DNA of 64,000 nt from Sindora glabra. Its lineage: Eukaryota > Streptophyta > Magnoliopsida > Fabales > Fabaceae. Under the pieces are notes generated by a model. The model worked only from the letters and a program-made list of their open reading frames with translations. It searched no databases and was not told the origin of the DNA. This document shows, piece after piece, positions 23,184-35,690 of the stretch. Every line of letters begins with the position of its first letter. Position 1 is the first letter of the stretch. The DNA is taken from assembly GCA_020226215.1 (NCBI GenBank), contig CM035236.1:3973001-4037000 (forward strand). Reading direction: 5' to 3'. The translations under genes were made by a program, and so were the position numbers.

Positions 23184-26160
23184 TCTGGGTGGGAAGAAAA
23201 ACAAATTCCATTAATTAGGAAAACAAAATATGATGATGAAGAAGCATGCCAGGTTTTGATAGTGTCCTCCGTACACTCGTTTAGTTGTGTCTCAGCTGCC
23301 CTTCTTATTGCCCGCTACGGTCATTAAAAATAATAATTAATAATTATAAATTAAATAATTAATTATTATTTTTTGAGAAATATTTAATAATTAGTTAAAG
23401 ATAACAATTCTATTTTTTTATCATGATTGTGAAAAAATAAATTTTAAATTTTGTAAAGATGCTAATTTTTTTTCAATTTTTATACTTTTATTATCCTTCT
23501 ATTAACGGTAAAAAGAAAAATTAAAATTTTAAATTTTATATCCATACTAAACTTATTTTTTATTTTAAATCTATGAAAAATTATGAAAATTTTATAATTT
23601 AATCATCTTTATATTTTAAAAATTAATAAATAACAAAATAAATATAAATATTATTTTAATTATAAAAATAAAAATTTTATTTATTAAAAATAATTTAAAT
23701 AAACAAAAATAATAATAAATTAAATAACGCATACTATTTATTTGAAATTGGAATGTATATATATTAAACAATATTATATATTTTTATTTTACAAATAATA
23801 ATATCAAAAAGATAAAAAAATTAATAATTTTAATATAACTATATATATTTTATTTCCCTTTTTAATAATTTAAAATTAATAAATAATTATTTTATATATC
23901 ATTTAAACAAAAATAGATTATTTATAATTAATTAATAATTACTGTTATGAAATGTAGAATAAATTATATGTAATTAATTATTTAAAAATATTTATTATCA
24001 TCTCCGTACTAGAGCAACTTATATACCCGCCCAACTTGCTTCTCTATTGAAGTCAAACCAATGGTGGGTTGGGCTTAATTAATAAATTAGATAATAGTTA
24101 ATAAATTAGTTTAAAATTAATAATTAATAAGTAAATTAATTATATTAGAAGTATTTGAGAAATTAATTATAAAATTATTTAAAAATTATAAAATAACATA
24201 AATAATATATTAATATAAATAAATATATCAATTAAATTAATTTATAGTTATTTTAAGATCAAATTATATTAATATAATTAAAATATTTAAAATATGAATT
24301 TAATATTTTATAATTTAAATAATTATGTTCATGATATTACATATTATTTATTATTTAAATAATAATATAATAATTTAATATTTAATTAATTATATTTTAT
24401 AATAGCACATATTTATTTACTTATTTATTTATATTGAATTAACAAATATATATTAAATATTTATTTATATAGGCTCCATTTTTGTGTAAATAACTGATAA
24501 ATTAGTTAATAACTGATATTTTATAACTGATGGCTGATATCTAATAAGCTAACTAAAGTATTTCATAAAATTAAATTTTAAATTAGTTGAAATTATAAAA
24601 TAATAAAAAAGGACATATTAATAGAAATACATATATAATTAAAATAATTTATATTTATCTAAAAATTAAATTATATTAACATAATTAAAAAGTTTAAAAT
24701 AAAAGTATAATTTCAAGTATTTAATTAATTATATTTTATAAATTTATATATTTATTTACTTCTATAATTTTTTTATTATTTATTATAAAATTATAATTAC
24801 TTAAAATATAATTAATTATATTTTATAAAAATTATTTTAATTTATATTACAAAAGATGTGCGTTGTAAATTAATAAAAAAAAGGATAGATATGAAAAGAA
24901 TTTTAAAAAGTAATAGTTTGTAAGTTATAAGTTATTTTAAGTAATTTATTAAATCAGAATTTATAAGTTATTTTAGATAATTTATAATTTATTGATTAGG
25001 TCAATAAATTATAAACTAACTTATTTGTTATACGAAATAGAGCTATATTTAAGAAATTATTATTATTTAATTAAAGAGAAGGATGAATTTGAAAAATATT
25101 TAAAAAAATAGTTTGTAAATTATAAGTTATTTTACAATATTTATCAAATAAAAACTCATAAATCACTATTTTTAATGCCTAAAATAATTAATAAATTAAC
25201 TTATAATTTATTAATTTAATTTATCAATTATAAATTAATTTATTTATTACGTTCAATATACACCAAGTAATTAATGGAATAATAAATTTTTGAAACTCAT
25301 AAATGACTTCAAATTATTTTAGCGGTTACTTAAAATATTCAATGCAGCCTTCCTTACCTACCGCATTACATTCATATTATATTATTGCTCCAAATAACAA
25401 AAATATTTTTAAGCACTATTTTCTTTTTCAAGAAGTATAGGTTTTGAGGGAAGCTCCATCTCTTAGAAGTGGATGTCTTTATTATTAAGTTATTTTTAGT
25501 ATATTAAATTTTATATTTTTAATTTTAATTCGCATATCTTGATATTAAAAAAAGATAATTTAATGATAAAAATATTTGTGGAGTGTTTTATAATATTACT
25601 CTAGATTTTATGTTATTAAATCATTTTTTTAGATAATATTATAGAGAGTTAAAAGACATAGAGATTTTTATTATTGAATTATATTTAATATATTGAGACG
25701 AACATATTTTAATTAATTTCTATAACACAAAATGGGAACAATATTATCCCTTTTTGTAAGGGTGCTGACCGTACGATTGTTGCTTCTGAACTGCCACTTC
25801 CGGATGTGCTTGGAATTTTATGTAGACTTAAGAGCTAAGAAGTGCCTTGGACTTGGAACCATGTGTCGTTGCTTTTGATCCTAACAGATTAGTTCAATAC
25901 TTTAAAACCGTTTAAAATACACAGTTAGATATATGTTGTAATTTTGATTTTTTTAATACTCTAAAAACTATATTTTTAGATCAAGTTGCACTCTTTTTTT
26001 ATAAATATCTTCTTCTAAATAAATTAATTCAAACACAATGTGACGTTCTCCAATTTACGAATGCTTTCTGCAATTTTGGACGTATATATGTAATTAATTT
26101 GCTTGAGGAATGGGGAAGAGATTGAGGGGGAAAGGACCTCAATATCTATGGGTTGTGATT
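23184..26160. other. AT-rich intergenic DNA with MITE remnants
   Basis: 23320-25300 is extremely A/T rich with no coding potential. A GC-richer patch at 25730-25900 has no gene-like frame. Apart from the MITE-like ends at 24470-25265, nothing specific is recognised. Confidence 0.45.
24470..25265. mobile_element. MITE with inverted ends and a partly duplicated right end
   Basis: The left end (GGCTCCATTTTTGTG at about 24472, leading to AACTGATAAATTAG) is imperfectly inverted relative to the sequence ending near 25052 (read inward AGCTCTATTTCGTATAAC, then AAATAAGTTAG). A second, related right end follows at 25076-25265. This suggests a tandem or nested pair sharing the internal words GTTTGTAA and TATAAGTTATTTTA. 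No convincing target duplication. Non-coding. Confidence 0.45.
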
Positions 26161-26162
26161 TC

Positions 26163-26190
26163 TTTTTTTTTTTTTTTTTTGGGGGGGGGG
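26163..26190. repeat. T18-G10 homopolymer junction
   Basis: Eighteen T (26163-26180) followed directly by ten G (26181-26190). A nearly identical junction lies 760 bp downstream. Confidence 0.9.
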
Positions 26191-29056
26191 TAAAATGCTA
26201 GTGTTTAAAACCAAACAGTGAGACGATATAAATTTGGACTTCATATATTTTTTACGCAGACAAGAATTTTAGTTGGCGAGTAGCTAATGAATTGAAGTCA
26301 TTTTCTAATAAAAGCCGCATGGCTGGCCGGCCTGACATCCATCCAACTCTGAATGCTTGGCCACATTGAATATTGCTGTTGTTGTTGCTGCCCTCTTCTC
26401 GCCTTCAAATCAAAGCAACAATTACTAATCTGCTAACTCAGCTCTACTCGTCAGCTTCAAGTTTCAATGAACCCTTTACTACTAATATGTTTGGATATAA
26501 ATAATTTGTTGGAGAGATAAAAATAATCAACATATAATTTGCTTTTACCTTTTTGAATTGAGAATAAAGAACATATACATAATTTGTGAAAAAATATATC
26601 ATCAATTAGAAAGAAATTGCAAAATATTTTAGATGTATTTAAAATATAAATTTGAGAGTTATTATATTTTTTGTATTCTCTTCTCTTCATAATAAATTTC
26701 ATTTATTATGTTTATTTGTAAAGTAAGCTAAAAATCTAATAAAATTTATTGTTTATTTTTTATTTCTTTTATCTTGAATTATATTAATACATAGATTTGT
26801 TTTTGAATTCTTCTCAACATTATTAAACACTTTTTTAAATTAATGCCCAATTTTTTTCTTTTTATAATTGCATGGGAAGGTCGATATTCCTATAGTATAG
26901 AACCAGTTTCCCTTTCTTTTTTCTTTTTTTTTTTTTTTTTGGGGGGGGGGGAGGGGGGTTATTCTCTGTTTTCATTGATTGAATGGGTGGTTTTGCCAAT
27001 ACGGCATGCTCTCTTTTTTTCTTGTTTAGATTTATGAATTTGCCTTTTTGTCAAAACGGAAAGTGAGGGAAAAGCGAGGGTCAGCAACTAGCGAGGAAGG
27101 TAGGGAAAAAGGTAAAGGCGTAATGGGAAATAGAATCTTTTTTAGGAGTCAGGTAGAATAGAAAGAGAATGGAAACTGGCAGAGGATAAAAAGCGATGAA
27201 TTTTGAACTTCTGCCACTATGAAATGCACATAAAGTTCCACCAGACGGAGACAATCACATTGAAATAATCAATAGTTAATATATAATTTTATGTTTTAAA
27301 GTGTTGGAAATGAGGGAGAGAATGGTCCAAGCGCCTAATATGGACAAATCATTAAGGGCCAAATTAATACTAAAACTTAAAATGAATGAAAAGAAGAGAA
27401 GGGTGTTTAAAGTGCAAAAACCAAAATGCGTGGAAGGTGCAAGTTGGGAAATTTTGCCAGCCTTTGCTCTCACGCCCGCACATTCTACTTGAGACTGCCC
27501 AGCAGTCCAGCCCCCGGGAATCGCGTCCCTCTGGACGTGCTTCCGTTCAACTCAACCCATTGACTTCAAAAACATATATACACTTTTAATACTATATATA
27601 TATAAAATTCAAAAAATAAATTGATATTAGAAAAAGGGCAATGAGTTGTTGTTGGAGTAACGGTGGGGGGCACAGAGAATTTGATTATCATGGTTAAAAG
27701 TTTGGCAAGAAACAATATTTGGGTGTAAGTCCGCTAATGAATGCATTCTCTTGATGATAACTCTGAAAAGAGGTTTTGGAGTGACACAATCACAAATGGG
27801 AAATGGAATGCCTTGTCAGATAGAGGCGACCAAATCCGGGGTGGAGATGCAGCTTGTCTCTTGTTAAATGCATTTGGAGAATCATTATATTCGCATTTTG
27901 CAGGCTGATCATAGTGTCTTCTCAAAACAGATTTTAAGATATTCATAACCCTTATTTTATCATAAATAATTAGTGTTGTATCCGTACATTAAAAAAAATT
28001 TACACACACTCGTGAATACAATATGAACCAAATTCAATCCAATCAATCAAATTTTATTGTTATGTTTTAATAGAAAAAATTCTATTTTCTGATGGACTTT
28101 ATATGTCAACATAATTTCAGGAAGATTTCTTCATTTGAGAAAAAATTTAATTCTATCATAATAATAAAAGTTCAATATTACTTCTAATTTTTTTGATAAA
28201 TTAATAATTATCTCAATGTTTTGATGAGATTATAAAATTTTCTCTTAAAAATATCAAATAGTATTGAAATTGTAAGCGAGAAAAACTCAAAGGAAGAATG
28301 AGAATCTTCACTAATGACTTAATAAGCCCCTAATTAGTCCTAGGATCTTGTGTTGAACTTTTAATTAGATCTTTGCTACCAAAAATTCCTTCATGTAGAA
28401 CGGAAAGTAAAAGTGAAAAAATACATTTCTACCAGAAATAAATAAAAACACTAAAATTAAGTATTTTATTGATATTTGAATTAAATATTAAATAAATAAA
28501 ATTTCCTAGTGAGATACATATATATATTAATTTTAAGGAAATCACCCACAAGATTTAAGTAATGTAAGACTTAATATATTTATATTAATCCCTTAAAATA
28601 TAACTCCCACTCTACCGCTTCATAAAAATAAAAGAAGATAAATATAAATGACTATAATTAAAATAATAAAATAAGCATACAAAAAAATATGATAGTTATC
28701 AAATTCTTATCATATTTTATAGGATTAAATTTTTCATAAGATCTTTGGGTCTTTGTTCCTGCATCATCTTTCACTCTTCTTTCCCTCTCCTATTACTACA
28801 AAATTATAATTTTACATCAATGAATAGGCATTAGTCAAAAGATGAATCAATATTTATATCAATGTAATAATATTTTTAAAATTATTAGAATTAATAAGAT
28901 AATAGTTATCCAAAACAACTAACATCTATTATAATACAATGATATTTTTAAAATTCTCAAAAAACTTAAAATGATAGTTTAGTTAATGATCCACATCATT
29001 TTGGTCATAATCATCATATTTGAAAATAGAGGTGATTTTAAGATATTAGTCCTTTA
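26191..29056. other. Intergenic DNA, no gene recognised
   Basis: Contains unique moderate-GC stretches (27040-27560, 27620-27950) with short overlapping frames on both strands but no domain or exon structure. 27960-29056 is AT-rich and repeat-like. The second T/G homopolymer block lies inside. Confidence 0.4.
26924..26958. repeat. T17-G11 homopolymer junction, second copy
   Basis: Seventeen T (26924-26940) followed by eleven G (26941-26951), one A and six G. It has the same order and near-identical lengths as the first copy. The long G run is prone to sequencing and assembly error. Confidence 0.9.
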
Positions 29057-29061
29057 TGTAA

Positions 29062-31438
29062 TGTCACAACTCATTTTGTAATTGTCGTGATCAGCGTAAA
29101 AATACCTAGTTAATGCTAGCTTTTTAAATAGATATTTTTACAAACCTTTAATATTCCTTAAGACCTATCATAAAAGAGTAATTAGTTGAACAATAATACA
29201 CAATATGAAATTACATGCAAAATAAGCTTTATATCCATTTATATAAATATATACATAAAAAGAACAAAAGTGTTCATATAAGTGTAATGTATATAAAATA
29301 CAAATGATAATATAGGTTCCTAGTATAATCTATTAGAATCTTCCTCCTCTAGATCAGATTCAGCAGAAGAAAAACTAGTGCCATTACTAGTAATGCCTTC
29401 CGAAAGTGAGATTCTATAAAGAGAAAATACTACAAAAGCATTAGGCTTGGAATCTATTGGCTAAAAGTCTACGCTATAACGTATTCTAACTCTTATATAA
29501 GTGATTCAAATTTCAAACTAAAATACTATTTCAAAAGTTCCATAAAGTATCCTCTGTAAGTATTAGTGCTCTCCCACAGATCCATATTCAGTGAGTGACT
29601 ATTCTTTATCTACTTAAGGAATCCTTAATTAGGAAAATTAATTTCTCATTCGGACTAAATGCCTATTTAATAACTTATGAACAATTCCTCAATTAGATAT
29701 TTTATAGTTCTATTGTGTAGTTATAGAAATGGCAATAGTAAGTATACATAAGTCATCTTATATCTTCGGTCCAACTTTATTCCCTATTTCCTTAGGTTCA
29801 AGGCCATCAAGCTTTTCCCTTTATTACTAAGCACTCACCTCATTCTTTGTGAAGGATGTTATATCTTCCCCTTCACTTAAGCCATGATAACTAATATTAG
29901 GGTGTTGAAACACTACCCATATGGTTTATCTTAATAAATGTATCAATACTAACCATGCCATCAGTGTTTTATGTAATATCTTAATGTGTCATAGGCAATC
30001 TTAATACTTCCTTAAAAGTTCTTAAGTATTTCAAGGAAGTTTATATAAGTATTATGGTTTGGAACTTTTTTTTATGTTTCTAACATGGTATTGCATAAAA
30101 TACAATAATTAAATGGCATAAAGATCTTTACGGGGGATTGATTAACCAGAACCTATTAGAAATGTAAAATAGGACATTATAGTAGTATTAGCAATTTGAC
30201 CCCTCTTTTCATCAATCAAATGAAAGTTATTTGATATTAACCTTTGTCACCACATTTTTAACATCATAAATAAGAAATAAATCAAATGTTGTATAACTAA
30301 TTTCATGAGTTCACTAGTGAATTAAAAATAAGAGCTCAAGCTTACAAAATTTTGGATTGCATCAGAGCAATCCAAATAGTACTACCATTTGAGCAACTAA
30401 ATCACCTCCAATTGCTATAAAAATTTAACACAAACTTGCTAATATCCTAAATATCATATTCCAAAAGTTTCATAAGTTTTCTCATTAATTTGATAGGTCA
30501 AATAAAAGGAAACCCAAGACTAATCAAATAAGACTAGAACTAAGATAGCATTGAAGCACTTGAAATAGAAAATTTTATTAGATATCCAAATAAACTTTGA
30601 TTACCACCAAATTTAGCTGTGACTCTCCTAATGTATTGAAGGGTAAGCAAAAAAATTTTTATGAGTTTTCTTAATCATTTGATACTTGAAAGAAAAAATC
30701 AAACCCGTGACCAACTAGCACAAGGTTTTAAAATGAACTCTTAAGTGACTCACTAACAATTTATTTTTTTTTTTCGTACTTTTTAAAATCTCCAAAAAAA
30801 TTTCTAACTCATCCTTATTCATTCTAACACTAAATAAAACTTTAGATGTGTTAGGAAATTTAAAATTTTAAAATTTTCTAAATCCAAATTACAAGAAGTA
30901 GCAAGATTCATAATCAACATAGCATAGAAAAGTTGATTTCACAATTATAATTTCTACCTTCATCCTTTCTACATAATTTTAATGACTTCTCCTCTTAACC
31001 TTTCCAACATCAATTCCCCAACAATATATCATTTGAAGATTATAATAAAGGCCTCAAAATAGCAGTATGTCACAACTTATAACAAGATAAGTAAAAGGAA
31101 TCATAAATTAGTAACATTGCAACTCATATCTTGACATAATTTCAAAGGTAGTGGGAATCATCATTCATCTTAATCTTTTTCCTTCTAAACCCTTAAGAAA
31201 TTCTTTGAAAATAACAAGAAAAAGCTTCATAGCAATAAATTAAATTTTAGATATTTATAAAGAAGAATGATTATAAATTATGAAAGAAATTTTAATAAAA
31301 CCCTTTGATTACTTTACTAGTTTAAAAAGCTAATTGTGTAACTCCTTTTTGTTTTGCTTGAGAAAGCTAGTTTTGTTCTCATCTTTCTTCATGGTTTTTT
31401 GGCCAAAAAAGCAAAAAATTATGTCAAAATTGATCAGC

Positions 31439-31503
<65 letters not shown>

Positions 31504-32252
31504 AAAAATCCTAAATACAAAAAAATTATTTATTTGCTAATTTATCTTAAATTTTAAAATAAAAATATTAGGATACTTGGAGGGTTGGCTTTCATGTTCA
31601 AAAAGGCTGAGATTCAAAAAATAATTACCCTTATAACCAATAAAATTAATCTATATAAATTGAAAAAATATAGTTTATTACAAAATAACCTCAAAATTTA
31701 CCTTTTTCTCCCTTAGATCCCAAGCTTTCTTTGGAAGCTTGGGCTCATGTTTTTAAGCCTAAAAAATTTAATTTGATCCTCCAAAAATTAGGCCAAAAAA
31801 TTTCAATACAAATAAAAATTAAATCGCTTAAAAAAATAAAAAAAGGACACTTTCTTGCATTTTCACCCTTAAATTTTTAAATATTTTTAAATTCAATTTT
31901 AATCTTTCATAATTATTTTTAAGTCCAAAAATTAATGTAAGCCAATCATAAATTTTAAAATTAATTTGCAACATTTTCAACTTATTTTCTCATTTTTTCA
32001 ATTTATCAACTTTTCAAAATTCAACAAATTCCTAAGCAAATTTTTATGAATCTATGTGTAAGTTTTTTTTAATTTAATTTTTATTCATTATAATACTTAT
32101 TAAAATTCTCAAAAATTTCCTAGTTATTCTAACTTTGAAATTACCCTTTTGATTCTTTCAAATTTCACCTAATTTTTCGACTGGAGTTTTGAATTGAAAT
32201 TTTCTAGAGAATTTTTTTCTTAATATTTTTTCTCCTATTTTGGATTGTTACA
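29062..32252. mobile_element. Probable gypsy-type solo LTR (3.2 kb)
   Basis: The unit begins TGTCACAACTC and ends GGATTGTTACA, the TG...CA form seen in many long plant gypsy (Del/Tekay-like) LTRs. The flanking pentamers TGTAA (29057-29061) and TATAA (32253-32257) differ at one position, fitting an aged 5-bp target duplication. The 3191-bp interior has no gag or pol motif, so a solo LTR left by LTR-LTR recombination is the simplest reading. A perfect 9-bp hairpin (CCCAAGCTT, 7-nt loop) lies at 31719-31743 and a long AT microsatellite at 31444. Orientation cannot be fixed. Clade assignment rests on end sequence and length only. Confidence 0.55.
31444..31501. repeat. (AT)29 microsatellite
   Basis: An uninterrupted run of 29 AT units inside the putative gypsy LTR. 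It creates a spurious open frame encoding alternating Ile-Tyr. Confidence 0.95.
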
Positions 32253-32257
32253 TATAA

Positions 32258-33471
32258 CCAACATCGAAAGTAAATGTGAACTATTGGGACAAAACAACTT
32301 AAACATTAGTTTGTTAAAAACACTAACATTGAAATTGACAGTGTGTTAAAAGAATCATTATCTTTAAAAAGATAAAATAACTTAAGATGCTAACACTCTG
32401 TGAAAATAAGGAGAAATCTAAACATCATATACAAAAGATGTGTTTAGATATGCTTTTAATTTATATTTTTAAAAATTATTTTTCAAAACTATTTTTAAAA
32501 TTATTTTTGAATTAAAGGAAAATAAAAAATAAAAATGATGGATGTTGCAAATAAAAAGTATTTTATCTAATTATAAAATTAACATTCAAAATAAGTTCAA
32601 AAAATATCTAAAAATTATTGCTCTTATTAAGTTATATATTTAGAATTATAATTTTTAAAAATAAATTTTAAAAATGAGTTTTCAAACTAGTTCTCTATTT
32701 TCAAAAATTAAAAAAAGAAAACTATTTTTAAAAATAGTAAACAAATAGAATTTAAATTACTGCATTTTCTTTTTCAATAAAAGAATGCATGGAAACTACT
32801 TATATATATATAATTTAGTGTAATTATAATCGCACCTCGTCAATTATTAGAAATATATACTATTTTTTAATATATACTCACATTCATTCTATTTAATTTT
32901 AAACATACACTAAGCTTTCCTACTATTAGAAAACAAGGGGCATAAATGTATTAAAACTAAAAGAGGTGTGAGTGTAATTAAATTAAATTTCAAAAGAAAT
33001 AAGTGTAATTTAACCAAACATATATTATGTAGCATCTTAAATTTGAATTATAACATCAAAGAAAAAAATTCAATTCTTAGAAGCATTTTTGTTAGTTTAC
33101 CGTTTATTATTTTTGTCATGAACAAGATTAATTCATGCCAAAAAAAGCGTGGAGATAACTAAATGTAAAAAAAATGTCATTACATTGTTAAAACAAACAA
33201 ATTAATTTTGTATAAAGTCTAAAAAAATTAAAAATTATTATTCTTTCCCATAAAAAATAAATAAAAATAGTTACACATTTTAATTTCACAAACAAGTATT
33301 ATGTATATTACTAGTTTTAAAAATAACATTAATGGTCTATAACATGATTTGAAAAAAAAATCTTTGAGTGTTGAGTAATTAAGACATTATTAAAAAAATA
33401 CATAGAATGTTGAATAGTTTGAAACAATATAAACTTTCATAGAAAACTTGTAATGGGGATTTAAGAGAAGT
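32258..33471. other. Intergenic DNA with a probable MITE at about 32441-32755
   Basis: At 32441 a GTGTTTAGATATGC end opens a segment rich in ATTTTTAAAAAT palindromes. It closes near 32755 with AAAATAGTAAACAAATAG, an imperfect inverse of the left end. The rest is AT-rich without a gene; an open frame at 32968-33162 has no recognised domain. Confidence 0.4.
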
Positions 33472-34538
33472 TAGAGGTGATAATTTAGGTTGTTGGGTAC
33501 AATTTGTGTTAGGTTAAGTTATGGTCTTAATTCATTTATGCTAGATTCGAACACGACCTATTTAATTATATGAGTCAACATGACACAATACGCTTAATTG
33601 GAAATATTCATGATATGCTTATATAGGTTGCAATATGAACCATTTAACTTGAATCTATTTATTAACCCATTTACATTATTTTTTATTTTAATTTATTTAA
33701 TAAACTTTAAATATAAAAAAGCTTTACTTTTCATCTTATTTAAACAAGAATCAATTTAAAGAATTATTAAAAGTTAGCTTTTATATAATATTTAGTGAGA
33801 ATTTTCCTTTATCTTTCTCTTTTCTATCTCTTCTACTAGTTTATTTAAGATTTTTCATTTGATAAAATTTGAAAACACATTCTATATATATAGTTATATT
33901 TTAATAAAAAATTTACTACTCATTTAAAGAAAAGGAACGCACCAAAGTACAGAAAAAATTGCATTGCTATCATTGTTGTATCATTGTTATTGTTTTATCA
34001 TTATCGTCAAAGGATGTAAAAGATGAGTTGCTACATTTCTCTTTGTTACTTTTATTCTATTTTCTTCTTTGCATTTAGGCTTAAACATTTTAATTTAGGT
34101 TATTTGTTTTAATCTTCTAAAAATTAGGACTTTTCATTTTAGTTTATTAATATTTTTAGTTTTAAACTTTTAGTTTTCCTCATTATTTGCTTTCAAACTT
34201 TTTATTTTGAAAGTTTTACTTTAAAACTAAATGTTTTGAGGGTGTATTACTTTAAACAAGTTTAGTTCAAAATTTTAAAGACTTTATTCTATATGAATTA
34301 ATAATTAATAATCTTATATATTGTATAATTTATCACTATAGGTTACATGAGTTAGGTTGATTCAATTAATAACTTGTGTAACTTAAAGGAGTTAAGATGG
34401 GTTATGTAAGTTGATTCAAACTTGACATGAAATTTATTTAAATCAGATGGATTAACCCCTTTATGACCTAAACCTGATTATACTTAATTTGAACTTGCAT
34501 AACTCATATTCACATTATGTTAAAAATTGCCACCTTTA
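33472..34538. mobile_element. hAT-type non-autonomous element (about 1.07 kb)
   Basis: The left end TAGAGGTGATAATTTAGG and the right end read inward (TAAAGGTGGCAATTTTTAA) are imperfect inverted repeats of the same type as the elements at 4991 and 56175. The flanking octamers AGAGAAGT and AAGGAAGG match at five of eight places, so the duplication, if real, has decayed. The interior near both ends carries GGTT/AACC motifs typical of such elements. No transposase reading frame is visible. Confidence 0.55.
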
Positions 34539-34890
34539 AAGGAAGGAAATGTTCCACATTGATAGATAATATTCTATTTATAGCACAAGGAATAAGTCAA
34601 TAACCAATAAAAAGGAAATATGGTAGAAGGAAACATAGCCAACAACCATTTATATTTAAATTTCTAGAAAAATGATTATTAATAATTTGCTAAGATGGAG
34701 ATAACTTATTTCATCCAACAATAATTAATGGGCTAGTGGCCATTGGATTAGGCTTCTTATTTAATAAAGATCAATCATACATGAGAAAATTTTGAAAATT
34801 TAAATAAAATTTAATTTCTAAATATTATTCTCTTTATTCTTTATTGTTTATTAAAATTAATTAATTTTATATATATTAAGAAAGTAGATT

Positions 34891-35690
34891 AATTTATTTA
34901 TTTTTATAAAATTTTAAAGACTATTCTTTATACATAAAGTTTAAAGTAATTCAAAATAGAAAGAAATATGTGAAGGAAATTATAATAACAATTTTCAAAT
35001 ATTACCTTATCTTAATTTCTATACTATGATATAAGAAATCTTATAACAAATTACTTAAACACAATTATAAAGGATAATATACTTGGGTCATGTAAATCCA
35101 TCTTTTAATGTTAATACCCAATCTTAAAGATATTGTAAAGGATGACATACATGGGTCATGAAAATTCACCTATTAGTATTAGTTTATTTATTTTTATAAA
35201 TTTTTAAAGACTATCCTTTATATATAAAGTTCAAACTAATTCAAAAATAGAGAGAAATATGTGAAGGAAATTATAATAATAATTTTCAAATATTACCTAA
35301 TCTTAACTTCTATATTATGGCATGAGAAATCTTATAATAAATTACTTAACTATGATTGTAAAAGATGATATACTTAGGTCGTATAAATCTATCTCTTAGT
35401 ATTAATACCATAAAAATTAAATAGGGGATTACCTTCCTCAGCAAACTTTGTGTATACACAACAAGGTAGATCGACAAAGTACTTGAACCCTAGATGTCAA
35501 AGATGTGAGATAAAGATCCCTCATTTATAAATTAGTCTGAGTTGTGGATCATGTCCATCATAGAATCTATATCCATGTTATTGGTATTAAGCTAAATACC
35601 CTATTACCTCTTAGTTAAATCACACAAGGTGTAATCAATAATAATCCTATTTTATTAATAAATTACATATAACCTATAAATTATTTAACA
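34891..35690 (-). repeat. LTR of a decayed Copia element, with an internal 290-bp tandem duplication
   Basis: The right edge (35690) is followed by a polypurine-tract-like sequence on the minus strand, and on that strand the LTR begins TGTTAAATAATTTATAGG. Inside, 34891-35109 and 35181-35411 are clearly homologous direct copies with a 290-bp period. Both contain the words GTGAAGGAAATTATAATAA and TTTTCAAATATTACCT. A third, short copy of the ATGATATACTTGGGTCATG segment sits between them (35134-35181). The left edge is not defined. Confidence 0.5.

Noticed and set aside
31354..31557. 67-codon plus-strand open frame
   Set aside because: Its middle is the (AT)29 microsatellite translated as Ile-Tyr repeats inside a putative LTR.
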